DNA of 9,570 nucleotides from Acidobacteriota bacterium (GTDB taxonomy: Bacteria; Acidobacteriota; Thermoanaerobaculia; Thermoanaerobaculales; Thermoanaerobaculaceae): NCBI GenBank assembly GCA_021782525.1, contig JAJXUY010000038.1:1-9570 (forward strand), read 5' to 3'. The notes beneath the pieces are model-generated. The model saw only the letters and a program-made list of their open reading frames with translations. It was not told the DNA's origin and ran no database searches. Below, piece by piece: positions 1 to 8,458 of the stretch. The stretch's first letter is position 1. Every line of letters starts with the position of its first letter. Made by a program: the position numbers and the translations under genes.

Positions 1-1109
1 AGCGCCTCGGCGAGAGCTTGTCGGGGCTCCCTCAGCCCTTCGTGGTGACGGTCTACGGCGAAGACCTGGCCACGCTCCGGGACCTCTCGCAGGAGGTCAC
101 CGCCAGGCTGCGCCGGATGCCGGCTCTCACCGACCTCTTCAACAACGACGCGTATCCCGTCAGCCAGATCCAGATCCACCCCGATCCCGCGGCCCTCGCC
201 GGTTACGGTCTCACGCCCGCGGGGCTCTACGCACAGATCCAGCCCCTCCTCGGAGGCACGGTGGTGGCTCGCATTCCCCAGGGCAACTACCACCTCGATC
301 TCTACCTGCGGCTGGCGGACTCCCCCGGGCTGGGGATGGACGGTCTGCAACAGCTCTTGCTGCGCACCGAAAACGGCTGGACGCCCTTGGGCCAGCTCGC
401 CTCCGTGAAGCTGATGCAAGGCCCCAACGCCATCCGCCACATCGACGGGGCACGCGCCGTGCAGATCCTGGCCACGCCCACGGGTCCCCTCGGAAGCACC
501 ATCTCCGAGGCCAAGCGTGCCCTGAACGGTCTGTCCATTCCCCCCGGCTACCGGGTGGATTTCGGTGGCCTCCTGCTGCAACTCGAGGATGCCGCCGTCG
601 GACTCGGGATCGCGCTGATCGGCGCCCTGTTGCTGCTCTTCGGAATCCTCCTGCTCCAGTTCGACGGCCTGCTCCTGCCGTCGATCCTGCTCCTGGAGAT
701 GCCGCTGGCCTTCACGGGCGGGGCACTCGCGCTGGCCGTCAGCGGGAAGGGGTTGAACGCTACGGGGCTCGTGGGACTCCTGACGCTCGTGGGCATGAGC
801 CTGAACCACGACATCGTCCTCCTGCACCGGGCGCGCCACAACGAGGCTCTGGGCATGGAGCCCGAGGCGGCGGTGCGGGAGGCGGTGAGGGTGCGCTTCC
901 GCCCCATCCTCCTCACCACGCTCACCGCCGCGCTGGGCGTGCTGCCCACGGCGCTGGGCTGGGGCCTGGGCGCAGAACCCGAACAGGGGCTTGCTCTCGT
1001 GATCCTCGGCGGAACCCTGTGGAGCTCCCTGCTCAGCACCAACCTGATCCCCGCGCTCTACCTGCGCTGGGCTCACAACAAGCCAGCGGAGGCGCACCCC
1101 GGGCCATGA
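1..1109 (+). CDS. RND-family efflux permease, C-terminal part (CzcA/CusA-like), 5' truncated by window edge
   Basis: This is the last 369 or so codons of an inner-membrane RND transporter (complete members are about 1,020-1,050 aa). It would exchange protons for metal ions or drugs as the pump of a tripartite envelope complex. The frame is open from base 3, so the TTG at 18 is not a real start. The first 185 or so residues look like the second periplasmic porter/docking half: a vyGeDl-type opening, GYGLTPAGLYAQIQPLLGG, and a PLGQLAS segment. Five hydrophobic helices follow, matching TM8-TM12, including GLVGLLTLVGMSLNHDIVLL, then RFRPILLTTLTAALG, and finally an LIPALYLRW end. The porter segment resembles the heavy-metal (HME) branch more than AcrB, but substrate cannot be decided here. 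The usual GIvvnnaIllv signature reads GMSLNHDIVLL, with an Asp where a small or hydrophobic residue is common. Proline codon choice (20 CCC, 3 CCG, 2 CCA, 1 CCT) differs from genes further right. No adaptor or outer-membrane factor is visible. Confidence 0.93.
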   Translation, partial: RLGESLSGLPQPFVVTVYGEDLATLRDLSQEVTARLRRMPALTDLFNNDAYPVSQIQIHPDPAALAGYGLTPAGLYAQIQPLLGGTVVARIPQGNYHLDLYLRLADSPGLGMDGLQQLLLRTENGWTPLGQLASVKLMQGPNAIRHIDGARAVQILATPTGPLGSTISEAKRALNGLSIPPGYRVDFGGLLLQLEDAAVGLGIALIGALLLLFGILLLQFDGLLLPSILLLEMPLAFTGGALALAVSGKGLNATGLVGLLTLVGMSLNHDIVLLHRARHNEALGMEPEAAVREAVRVRFRPILLTTLTAALGVLPTALGWGLGAEPEQGLALVILGGTLWSSLLSTNLIPALYLRWAHNKPAEAHPGP

Positions 1110-1174
1110 ACGTCCGATCTCGAGGGCACAGGCCCCCGCGTTTTGGAGACTCCCCAGGCAATGGACAGCGCCAA

Positions 1175-1259
1175 GCGACGAGCTGCGTCGCCGTTCCTGC
1201 GGTAGGACTCCCCGCGACGACAGCGGGCGACGACGGCCGCACATGACGGACCCGACGAC
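1175..1259. repeat. Cluster of GCGACG(A) repeats in the 290-bp gap 1110-1399
   Basis: The gap between the RND stop and the LOG-like start holds no convincing gene. It does contain a perfect inverted repeat, GCGACG (1175-1180) and CGTCGC (1186-1191) with a 5-nt centre. The same motif recurs as direct copies GCGACGAC at 1214-1221 and 1227-1234, 13 bp apart, and as CCGACGAC at 1252-1259. A CCCGC/GCGGG hairpin (1211-1227) lies across the middle. These could be binding half-sites for a regulator of the downstream gene, or chance in GC-rich DNA. The repeats are plain in the sequence; the function is a guess. Confidence 0.3.
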
Positions 1260-1278
1260 AAGTCAGCTGCATGCGTAC

Positions 1279-1304
1279 CTGACACCCTCGCCTTCTGGTA
1301 CAGT
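1279..1304 (+). promoter_or_regulatory. Weak candidate extended -10 promoter for the LOG-like/kinase pair
   Basis: TG-n-TACAGT at 1296-1304 fits an extended -10 element. The only -35-like hexamer, CTGACA at 1279-1284, sits 14 bp upstream, which is too close for an ordinary sigma70 promoter, so the extended TG would have to carry recognition. The 5' leader would be about 90 nt. It is the best candidate I see in the gap, but weak. Confidence 0.2.
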
Positions 1305-1399
1305 CCAGGCGATGCAACGCAGCAGGTCACCGGTCCCCGCACTGTCGTCCGCGTCTGGCTGCCCGCCGGACCCGACAGCGAACGACGCAGGAGAGGTGC

Positions 1400-2386
1400 G
1401 TGAGCGTCGTGGTTGACCGGACGAGCTTGCCTTTCAACCCGTTGCGCAAGACGCTCTACTCGATGCGCGAGCTGTTCGTCGGCTTTTCCGAAAGCGACGT
1501 GGCGAGCTACGCGGCGTGCCGGGACGTCAAGATCCTCGAGTACTTCGTCGCCAAGGGCCGGCATCCGGCCCGCCACAGCGGCGCGAGCACGCTCGAAGCG
1601 CTGCACGACAACTCGATCTCCGCGGCCGTGCAACGCTTCCTGGGGACGCGGGAGCGGGTGGCCGCGATCATGGGCGGGCACGCCATGACGCGCGGCACCC
1701 CCGCCTTCGCCCAGATCGCGCACGCCGCCTACGAGCTCACGCGCGCCGGATTCCTGGTCGCCAGCGGCGGCGGCCCCGGCGCGATGGAGGCGACGCACCT
1801 CGGCGCCGCCCTCGCGACGCACCCCCGCCGCGACCTCGACGGCGCGATCGGGGAGCTCCGCGGGGCTGCGGCGCTCCCCGAAAGCGCCGCCCGGCTCGTC
1901 GGCCGCAACGGTCGCGTCGATCGTGTCGTCGCGGTCGAGCTGCACCGCTGGCTCGCGCCGGCGTTCCGCCTGGCGAGCGCCATCTTCGCGGACCGGGAGG
2001 TCGCTGCAGGGGAGAGCCTCGCCGTGCCGACCTGGCTCTACGGCTACGAGCCGACGACGCCGTTCGCGACGCACATCGCAAAGTACTTCCAGAACAGCGT
2101 CCGCGAGGACGGCCTGGTCACCCTGGCCCGCAACGGCATCGTGTACGCGGAGGGCTCCGCCGGGACGGTGCAGGAGATCTTTCAGGACGTCGTGCAGAAC
2201 TTCATGGGCGAGTTCTGCCCGATGGTGTTCCTCAGCGGCCCGGGGAGGAAGTTCTGGTCGCGGACGTTGCCGGTGGAGCCCCTGGTGAAGGCGCTCCTGA
2301 AGGGCAGGCCCGAGTACGCCACGCACGTCCTCTTCACCGACAGCGCCGCGGCGGCGGTCGATTTCCTCGTCCAGCTCAACCCCTGA
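1400..2386 (+). CDS. LOG-like Rossmann-fold nucleotide-binding protein (lysine decarboxylase-like/TIGR00730-type superfamily)
   Basis: Predicted cytoplasmic protein of 328 aa starting at GTG 1400, supported by AGGAG at 1389-1393 with a 6-nt spacer. About 85 N-terminal residues precede the Rossmann core, unlike the compact 180-220 aa LOG enzymes. The core shows an AIMGGHAMTRG strand-loop (near 90-100), the phosphate-binding loop SGGGPGAMEATHLGA starting at S122, and EGSAGTVQEIFQD at 251-263. The last corresponds to the LOG motif PGGxGTxxE, keeping G255, T256 and E259 but with Glu and Ser in place of the first Pro and second Gly. LOG-family proteins hydrolyse nucleoside 5'-monophosphates, releasing ribose-5-phosphate and the base, in cytokinin activation or purine salvage. 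Because of the altered motif and extended N-terminus I do not assign that activity. It probably belongs to a larger LOG-like subfamily with unproven substrate. The kinase gene starts 47 bp after its stop, so the two may be co-transcribed. Confidence 0.88.
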   Translation: MSVVVDRTSLPFNPLRKTLYSMRELFVGFSESDVASYAACRDVKILEYFVAKGRHPARHSGASTLEALHDNSISAAVQRFLGTRERVAAIMGGHAMTRGTPAFAQIAHAAYELTRAGFLVASGGGPGAMEATHLGAALATHPRRDLDGAIGELRGAAALPESAARLVGRNGRVDRVVAVELHRWLAPAFRLASAIFADREVAAGESLAVPTWLYGYEPTTPFATHIAKYFQNSVREDGLVTLARNGIVYAEGSAGTVQEIFQDVVQNFMGEFCPMVFLSGPGRKFWSRTLPVEPLVKALLKGRPEYATHVLFTDSAAAAVDFLVQLNP

Positions 2387-2433
2387 TCCCGGGCGCGGCG
2401 GGGAATGGCCGCCGAGCGGCTCCGCGTTTGCAG

Positions 2434-4800
<2,367 letters not shown>

Positions 4801-4860
4801 TCTCCCGGTGGCGCCGCGTGCCCACCCCGACGCGCAGCCACAGCTCTCGGGCCCAAAGAG

Positions 4861-4915
4861 GCGGCGGCAGCGCCGCTCCCCTCGCGGCCGGCGCACCTCG
4901 CGAGCGCCCCGGCCG
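4861..4915 (+). other. Two GC-rich hairpins in the 169-bp gap after the kinase gene
   Basis: GCGGCG (4861-4866) and CGCCGC (4871-4876) form a perfect 6-bp stem with a 4-nt loop. CGGCCGG (4885-4891) and CCGGCCG (4909-4915) form a second stem, extended inward by CGC/GCG with a 2-nt bulge. Neither is followed by a T-run, so they are not classical intrinsic terminators. They could slow or end transcription before the next gene, or be chance in this composition. Nothing else is recognisable between 4801 and 4953. Confidence 0.2.
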
Positions 4916-4969
4916 GGCGCCAGAACCTTCCGCCGCCGGATCTCGTCATGGACGGTGGAGGTTTCGATC

Positions 4970-6142
4970 ATGCCCTACGCCACGCGCTGCGGCGCGGTTT
5001 CGCTTTCTCTCGCGCTTTCCTCGGTCGTCGCCTTCGCGCCGCCCCCGGCGGGCGCGCAGGCGTCCTCTCCGGCGGGCGCGGACGACGCGATCGCCCGGCT
5101 CGCGGCGATCCAGCCGGCCGCGGCCCGCACCGAGGTCCTCGTGCTCGGGACCTTTCACCTGCGGCAGATCGCGAACGAGTTCAAGCCGGCGATGCTCGAC
5201 CGGCTGCTGCCGCTGCTGCAGCGCTTCCATCCCGACGCCATCTGCGTCGAGACGCTGCCGGGCGCCCGCGTCCGGGAGCTCGAGTTGCGGCGCGACGCCG
5301 GGCCGCTCTACGCCGAGATCCTGAGCAGCTTCGGCAACGCGCAACGGAAGCTCGGGACGCCCGCCTGCGAGCTGTTGCGCACCACGCCCGAGAAGGCGTC
5401 GGCCAAGGTTCGGGCGTTGCTCGCCGCCGCACGGGCCGCCGGCCCGGGGGCGACGAGCGCCGGAGAGAGGGCGACGCTCGCGCTCTGGATGCTGGCCGCC
5501 TACGACCCGTCCTCGGCGACGCTGCAGTGGTCCTACCTCGACGAGGCGGCCAGGAAGGCGCAGAAGACGATCCCGGCCGACCTCGCGGCCCAGCTCGACG
5601 CCGAGTTGTCCCGGGTCAACGAGGTGCCCGCGATCGCGGTGCGGCTGGCCCGGGCACTCGGGCTCGAGACGCTGGAGCCGGTGGACGACTTCGAGGACCC
5701 GGACGCGTACGCCGTGATCGACGCCCAGCTCGAGAAGGAGTTCACCGGCAACGCCCAGCTCGCCGCGGTCGCGAAGGCGCCGGTCTATCTGGAGGAGGCG
5801 TCGCGGCTGCAAGCGTGCACCCGCGCCGGCGACCTGCTCCCCGCGTTCGCGCTCCTCAACTCGGCGGCGTTCGCCGCCGCCGACGTGGACGCGCAGTGGG
5901 GCGTGTTCCTGCGCACCCACTTCCCGAACCGCACGGACCGGGCGCGCCTCGGCCTCTGGGAGAACCGCAACCTCAAGATCGCGGCCCGCATCCGGGCGGT
6001 GGCCGCGCTCCACCCGGGCGGCCGCGTCCTCGTGATCTACGGCGCCGCCCACAGACCGTTCCTCGACGCCTATCTCTCCCGGACGGCCGACGTCGAGCTC
6101 GTTGGGCTCGCGCAAATCGCTGGGCCGCCGCCGGCGCCCTGA
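4970..6142 (+). CDS. Secreted TraB/DUF5694-like protein
   Basis: Predicted 390-aa exported protein. ATG 4970 is preceded by GGTGGAGG (4954-4961) with an 8-nt spacer, and only this start gives a signal peptide: R6, a hydrophobic stretch at 8-23, and cleavage probably after AGAQA (A29 or A31). The frame is open further left to 4748, but that part overlaps the kinase gene and is Arg/Pro-rich without domain character. The mature protein opens with EVLVLGTFHL (His63) and ends with WENRNLKIAARI and VLVIYGAAHRPFLDAYL (His361). This His-bearing strand at each end is the pattern of the DUF5694 and TraB/GumN group, related to Tiki and ChaN/EreA-like folds. Some relatives are metal-dependent hydrolases; no activity is established for this group and the substrate is unknown. 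Family assignment is from motifs recalled, not a search. The following deaminase gene starts 78 bp later, after a pair of hairpins, so transcription may or may not continue. Confidence 0.85.
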   Translation: MPYATRCGAVSLSLALSSVVAFAPPPAGAQASSPAGADDAIARLAAIQPAAARTEVLVLGTFHLRQIANEFKPAMLDRLLPLLQRFHPDAICVETLPGARVRELELRRDAGPLYAEILSSFGNAQRKLGTPACELLRTTPEKASAKVRALLAAARAAGPGATSAGERATLALWMLAAYDPSSATLQWSYLDEAARKAQKTIPADLAAQLDAELSRVNEVPAIAVRLARALGLETLEPVDDFEDPDAYAVIDAQLEKEFTGNAQLAAVAKAPVYLEEASRLQACTRAGDLLPAFALLNSAAFAAADVDAQWGVFLRTHFPNRTDRARLGLWENRNLKIAARIRAVAALHPGGRVLVIYGAAHRPFLDAYLSRTADVELVGLAQIAGPPPAP

Positions 6143-6171
6143 GGCCCGCACGGGCCTGCGCCGGCGGGCGC
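6142..6171 (+). terminator. Tandem hairpins at the stop codon of the TraB/DUF5694-like gene
   Basis: AGGCCCG (6142-6148) and CGGGCCT (6151-6157) are perfect inverted arms beginning at the last base of the TGA stop. Immediately after, GCGCC (6158-6162) and GGCGC (6167-6171) form a second stem with a 4-nt loop, followed by TTGGTGGTG. The placement suits a terminator or an mRNA 3'-end stabiliser, but the U-tract is minimal, so attenuation is as likely as true termination. Confidence 0.35.
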
Positions 6172-6220
6172 TTGGTGGTGCCGTGGCGGGCGTAGTAGCG
6201 TGGTGCGGGAGGCGGCGGCC

Positions 6221-7288
6221 ATGACGCCGGAGCGGTCGGCCATCGACGAACTGCGAGCGGCGATCCGGTCGCTGCCCAAGGCCGAGCTGCACCTCCACCT
6301 CGAGGGCTCGATCCGGCCCGCGACGGTCGTCGAGTTGGCGGCCCGCCACGGCGTCGCGCTCGCCGAGGAGGAGGCGCGCGAGCGCTACCGCTACGCCGAC
6401 TTCGCCGGCTTCCTGGCGGCGTTCATGTGGGTCGCTTCGTTCGTGCGCGAGCCCGCGGACTACGCGCTGATCACCCGCCGCCTCGCCGAGGAGCTGCTCG
6501 CCGAGGGCGTGGTCTACGCCGAGGTGATCACCGCGGTCGGCGTCATGCTCTGGCAGCGCCAGGACGCCGAGGCGAACCTCGCCGCGATGGCCGAGGCGGC
6601 GCGCGCGTTCGAGCCGCGGGGGCTCGTGATCCGCTGGCTGCCGGACGCGGCGTGGCAGCTCGGCGACCGCGCCGCGCTCGAGGTCGCCCGCCGCGTCGTG
6701 CGCTGGACCGACCTCGGCGTGGTCGGCTTCGGGATGGGCGGCGACGAGATGCGCTTCGGCTACGAGCGGTTCCGGCCGGCGTTCGAGCTCGCGGCGGAGC
6801 ACGGGCTGCACCGCACGGCGCACGCCGGGGAGACCGGGCCGCCGGCGAAGATCCGCGACGCCGTCGAGATGCTCGGCGCCGAGCGCATCGGCCACGGCAT
6901 CGCCGCGATCCACGACCCGGCGGTCGCCGACCTCCTCGTCGAGCGCGGCGTCGCGCTCGAGGTCTGCCCGACGAGCAACGTGTGCACCGGCGCGCTCGCC
7001 AGCCAGCTCGGCCGCGGCGCCGCGACGCTGGCGGACCACCCGCTCGGCCGCCTGCTCGCCGCCGGGATCCCGGTCACGCTCTCGACCGACGACCCGGCGA
7101 TGTTCCACACCGACCTGCTCGGCGAGTACGCCGCTTGCGCGGCGCCGCTCGGCCTGCCGTCCGCCGCCATCCTGCGCCTGCTCGAGGCGTCGTTCGAGCA
7201 CGCCTTCCTGCCGCCGGCGGCAAAGCGCGCCTACGTGCAGCGCCTGCGCGCCGATTCGGCCGCGCGCGGTTTAAGGCAAGAGGCATAG
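6221..7288 (+). CDS. Adenosine deaminase-superfamily amidohydrolase (adenosine, adenine or aminodeoxyfutalosine deaminase-like)
   Basis: Predicted cytoplasmic zinc enzyme of 355 aa that removes the 6-amino group from an adenine-type substrate. ATG 6221 is chosen over GTG 6200 because GGGAGG (6207-6212) lies 8 nt upstream. All catalytic elements are present: HLHLEGS (His24, His26), HAGE (His201, Glu204), RIGHGI (His225), EVCPTSNV and STDDPAMF (Asp290, Asp291). His24, His26, His201 and Asp290 are the expected zinc ligands; Glu204 and His225 are the catalytic acid and base. True adenosine deaminases usually read HxHLDG after the first strand, whereas HLHLEGS is typical of adenine deaminases, aminodeoxyfutalosine deaminases of the futalosine menaquinone route and other branches. 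I therefore leave the substrate open and give no add symbol. No futalosine-pathway gene is adjacent to settle it. Length is normal for the family and the gene looks intact. It converges on the ankyrin gene 48 bp away. Confidence 0.93.
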   Translation: MTPERSAIDELRAAIRSLPKAELHLHLEGSIRPATVVELAARHGVALAEEEARERYRYADFAGFLAAFMWVASFVREPADYALITRRLAEELLAEGVVYAEVITAVGVMLWQRQDAEANLAAMAEAARAFEPRGLVIRWLPDAAWQLGDRAALEVARRVVRWTDLGVVGFGMGGDEMRFGYERFRPAFELAAEHGLHRTAHAGETGPPAKIRDAVEMLGAERIGHGIAAIHDPAVADLLVERGVALEVCPTSNVCTGALASQLGRGAATLADHPLGRLLAAGIPVTLSTDDPAMFHTDLLGEYAACAAPLGLPSAAILRLLEASFEHAFLPPAAKRAYVQRLRADSAARGLRQEA

Positions 7289-7290
7289 CA

Positions 7291-7334
7291 CCGTGGCCTG
7301 CGACCGGTCCACGGAAAAGGTGCGACGTGGAACC
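7291..7334. terminator. Overlapping hairpins between convergent genes
   Basis: The 48-bp gap between the deaminase stop and the ankyrin-gene stop holds CCGTGG (7291-7296) pairing with CCACGG (7309-7314). The same CCACG can instead pair with CGTGG (7326-7330), extended outward by GGT/ACC across a one-base bulge (7306-7334). Only one of the two can form at a time. The position suits a bidirectional terminator, but no clear T-run follows on either strand (only AAAAGG at 7315-7320), so the call is tentative. Confidence 0.3.
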
Positions 7335-7336
7335 GA

Positions 7337-8206
7337 TCAGTGGGCGCCGGCGGCGCGCAGGATCTTGGCGGCCGCCGGGCAGGCGCCCGCCTCCGTGAGG
7401 ATGGTCATCCCCGGCGCGCGCTCGTACGTCAGGCTCGCCTTGGCGTCGACGACGGCCTTGACCACGCTCGGCTGGCACATCATCACGGCCCAGTTGAGCA
7501 CCGGCACGCCGTACTGGTCGCGGCCGTTGGGATCGGCTCCGAGCTTGACGAGCTTGACGGCCTGGGCCTCGTCCTTCTCCATCATCGCCTTCACCAGCAG
7601 CGGGGTGAGCGAGCCGGGATCGAGCGTGCTGGTCGAGGCGGGCGGCAGCGTCGGGGTCGGTTGGACCTCGGCCGGGGCCTCCGCGGCCTCGGCCTGCTGC
7701 GGCGCGGCCGCGGGCGCCGCCACGAACTGCACCGAGCACGCGTAGGAGTGGCCGTCGAAGTCGTGCTTCGCGAGGGTGAGCGAGCCGGCGGACGTCCCGC
7801 CGGAGGCCTTGGCGGGCTTGTACTCGAACCATGACCCAGGCAGCAGCGCGATGCCGTCGAGCCCCTTGTGGCTGACGCTCACGTTGACGAGCTTCGTCCC
7901 GTCCAGCCGCAGCGCGAGCACGAGCAGCTCGCCGCGGCGGGCGCGCAGCGACAGGCCCACCTCGTCGTCCGCCGCGGTGTCGCCGAGCGGGCGGTCGCTG
8001 ATGACCACGACGGTGTCCCGCTTGGAATCGTCGAAGAGGTTCTCCTTCGTGGTCGTGACGGCGTACGCCATCGTGGCGGCCGTGCCGTCCACCGTCGCGG
8101 TCCCGCTGGCGCGCCCCGCTTGAACGGCGGCCACGGCGGCGGCGGCGAGGGCGGCGGCGAGCGCGACGGCGGCGATCCCAAATGCACATGCAGACGTTGT
8201 CTTCAT
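7337..8206 (-). CDS. Secreted protein with N-terminal beta-rich domain and C-terminal ankyrin repeats
   Basis: Predicted 289-aa exported protein, starting at the ATG read from 8206, with GGAGG on the minus strand at 8213-8217 and a 6-nt spacer. Residues 1-30 are a signal peptide (Lys2, then an Ala/Val-rich core, cleavage probably after VQA, A30). Residues 34-165 or so alternate short strands and turns (GTATVDGTAATMAYAVTT, VVVISDRPL, LPGSWFEYKP). This resembles a secreted domain I associate with uncharacterised proteins of Acidobacteriota, but I cannot name it. An Ala/Pro/Gln-rich linker (166-198) leads to about three ankyrin-type repeats (199-289), with PLLVKAMMEKDEAQAVKLV, LGADPNGRDQYGVPVLNWAV and a final LRAAGAH. 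Ankyrin repeats mediate protein-protein contacts, so a periplasmic or extracellular binding role is inferred. The product is otherwise hypothetical. A strong-looking promoter lies just upstream, so it need not depend on the DUF362 transcript, whose stop is 238 bp away. Confidence 0.88.
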   Translation of the reverse strand: MKTTSACAFGIAAVALAAALAAAAVAAVQAGRASGTATVDGTAATMAYAVTTTKENLFDDSKRDTVVVISDRPLGDTAADDEVGLSLRARRGELLVLALRLDGTKLVNVSVSHKGLDGIALLPGSWFEYKPAKASGGTSAGSLTLAKHDFDGHSYACSVQFVAAPAAAPQQAEAAEAPAEVQPTPTLPPASTSTLDPGSLTPLLVKAMMEKDEAQAVKLVKLGADPNGRDQYGVPVLNWAVMMCQPSVVKAVVDAKASLTYERAPGMTILTEAGACPAAAKILRAAGAH

Positions 8207-8239
8207 TCTCCCCCTCCAAGTCGATGCGAAGTGCCGCGG

Positions 8240-8269
8240 ATTCTAACCGCGGCCAGGCCGCGGTCGCAA
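8240..8269 (-). promoter_or_regulatory. Sigma70-type promoter for the ankyrin-repeat gene
   Basis: On the minus strand, TTGCGA (8269-8264) and TAGAAT (8245-8240) match -35 and -10 consensus at 4 of 6 and 5 of 6 positions, separated by 18 bp. Transcription would begin near 8232-8233, giving a leader of about 26 nt with the Shine-Dalgarno at 8213-8217. AT-rich hexamers like these are scarce in this DNA, which makes a chance match less likely. It is the best-formed promoter in the window. Confidence 0.6.
8247..8263. promoter_or_regulatory. Perfect palindrome in the promoter spacer (operator candidate)
   Basis: CCGCGGCCAGGCCGCGG has two 8-bp arms around a single central base and occupies 17 of the 18 bp between -35 and -10 of the promoter at 8240-8269. 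A further CCGCGG lies at 8234-8239, just before the expected start of transcription. A repressor bound here would block RNA polymerase. Alternatively a MerR-type activator would fit, since those bind dyads in 18-20 bp spacers and twist them. No regulator gene is next to it. The symmetry is seen; the role is inferred. Confidence 0.45.
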
Positions 8270-8277
8270 GACCGGAT

Positions 8278-8377
8278 GCGATCGCTACCGGGGATCGCCA
8301 GCTCACGTTCTTGCACAGGCTCGCCGCGCGGGTGTCCTCCGTGGAGTCTGCCGCCTCCCCGTCACGTCGAGCTCGAC
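8278..8377. other. Non-coding gap between DUF362 and ankyrin genes: two more inverted repeats
   Basis: Beyond the promoter, the 238-bp gap (8207-8444) has no credible gene. It contains GCGATC (8278-8283) facing GATCGC (8293-8298) across 9 nt, and an uninterrupted 12-bp palindrome, GTCGAGCTCGAC, at 8366-8377. Neither is followed by a T-run. They could be upstream regulator sites for the ankyrin gene, or hairpins in the DUF362 transcript tail. Confidence 0.25.
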
Positions 8378-8441
8378 TCCCGGCATGCCCCGCAGGCGTG
8401 GAGCGCGACACGAACGCGGGAGGTGCCTGTGTGCGTCCCGG

Positions 8442-8458
8442 GGCTCAGGGGCTGAGCC
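8442..8458 (-). terminator. Hairpin across the DUF362 stop codon
   Basis: GGCTCAG (8442-8448) and CTGAGCC (8452-8458) form a perfect 7-bp stem with a 3-nt loop. The minus-strand stop codon (8445-8447) lies inside one arm. No T-run follows on the minus strand, so it is more likely a 3'-end structure or pause than a complete intrinsic terminator. Confidence 0.3.

Noticed and set aside
1019..1317. Short open frames on both strands through the RND 3' end and the gap
   Set aside because: Neither has a Shine-Dalgarno or natural-looking composition, and both extend into the RND coding end.
1073..2326. 417-codon minus-strand open frame over the RND end, the gap and the LOG-like gene
   Set aside because: No recognisable motif; it crosses a gene boundary and is opposite a gene with clear nucleotide-binding motifs and a good Shine-Dalgarno.
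1516..2433. Open plus-strand frame continuing in phase upstream of the kinase start
   Set aside because: It overlaps the well-supported LOG-like gene in another frame and translates to Arg/Pro/Ala-rich sequence without domains. The kinase fold begins just after 2434.
4946..7201. 751-codon minus-strand open frame opposite the TraB-like and deaminase genes
   Set aside because: It runs antisense across two recognised genes and their gap, with a low-complexity Arg/Glu/Gly-rich product; an artefact of GC-rich codon use.
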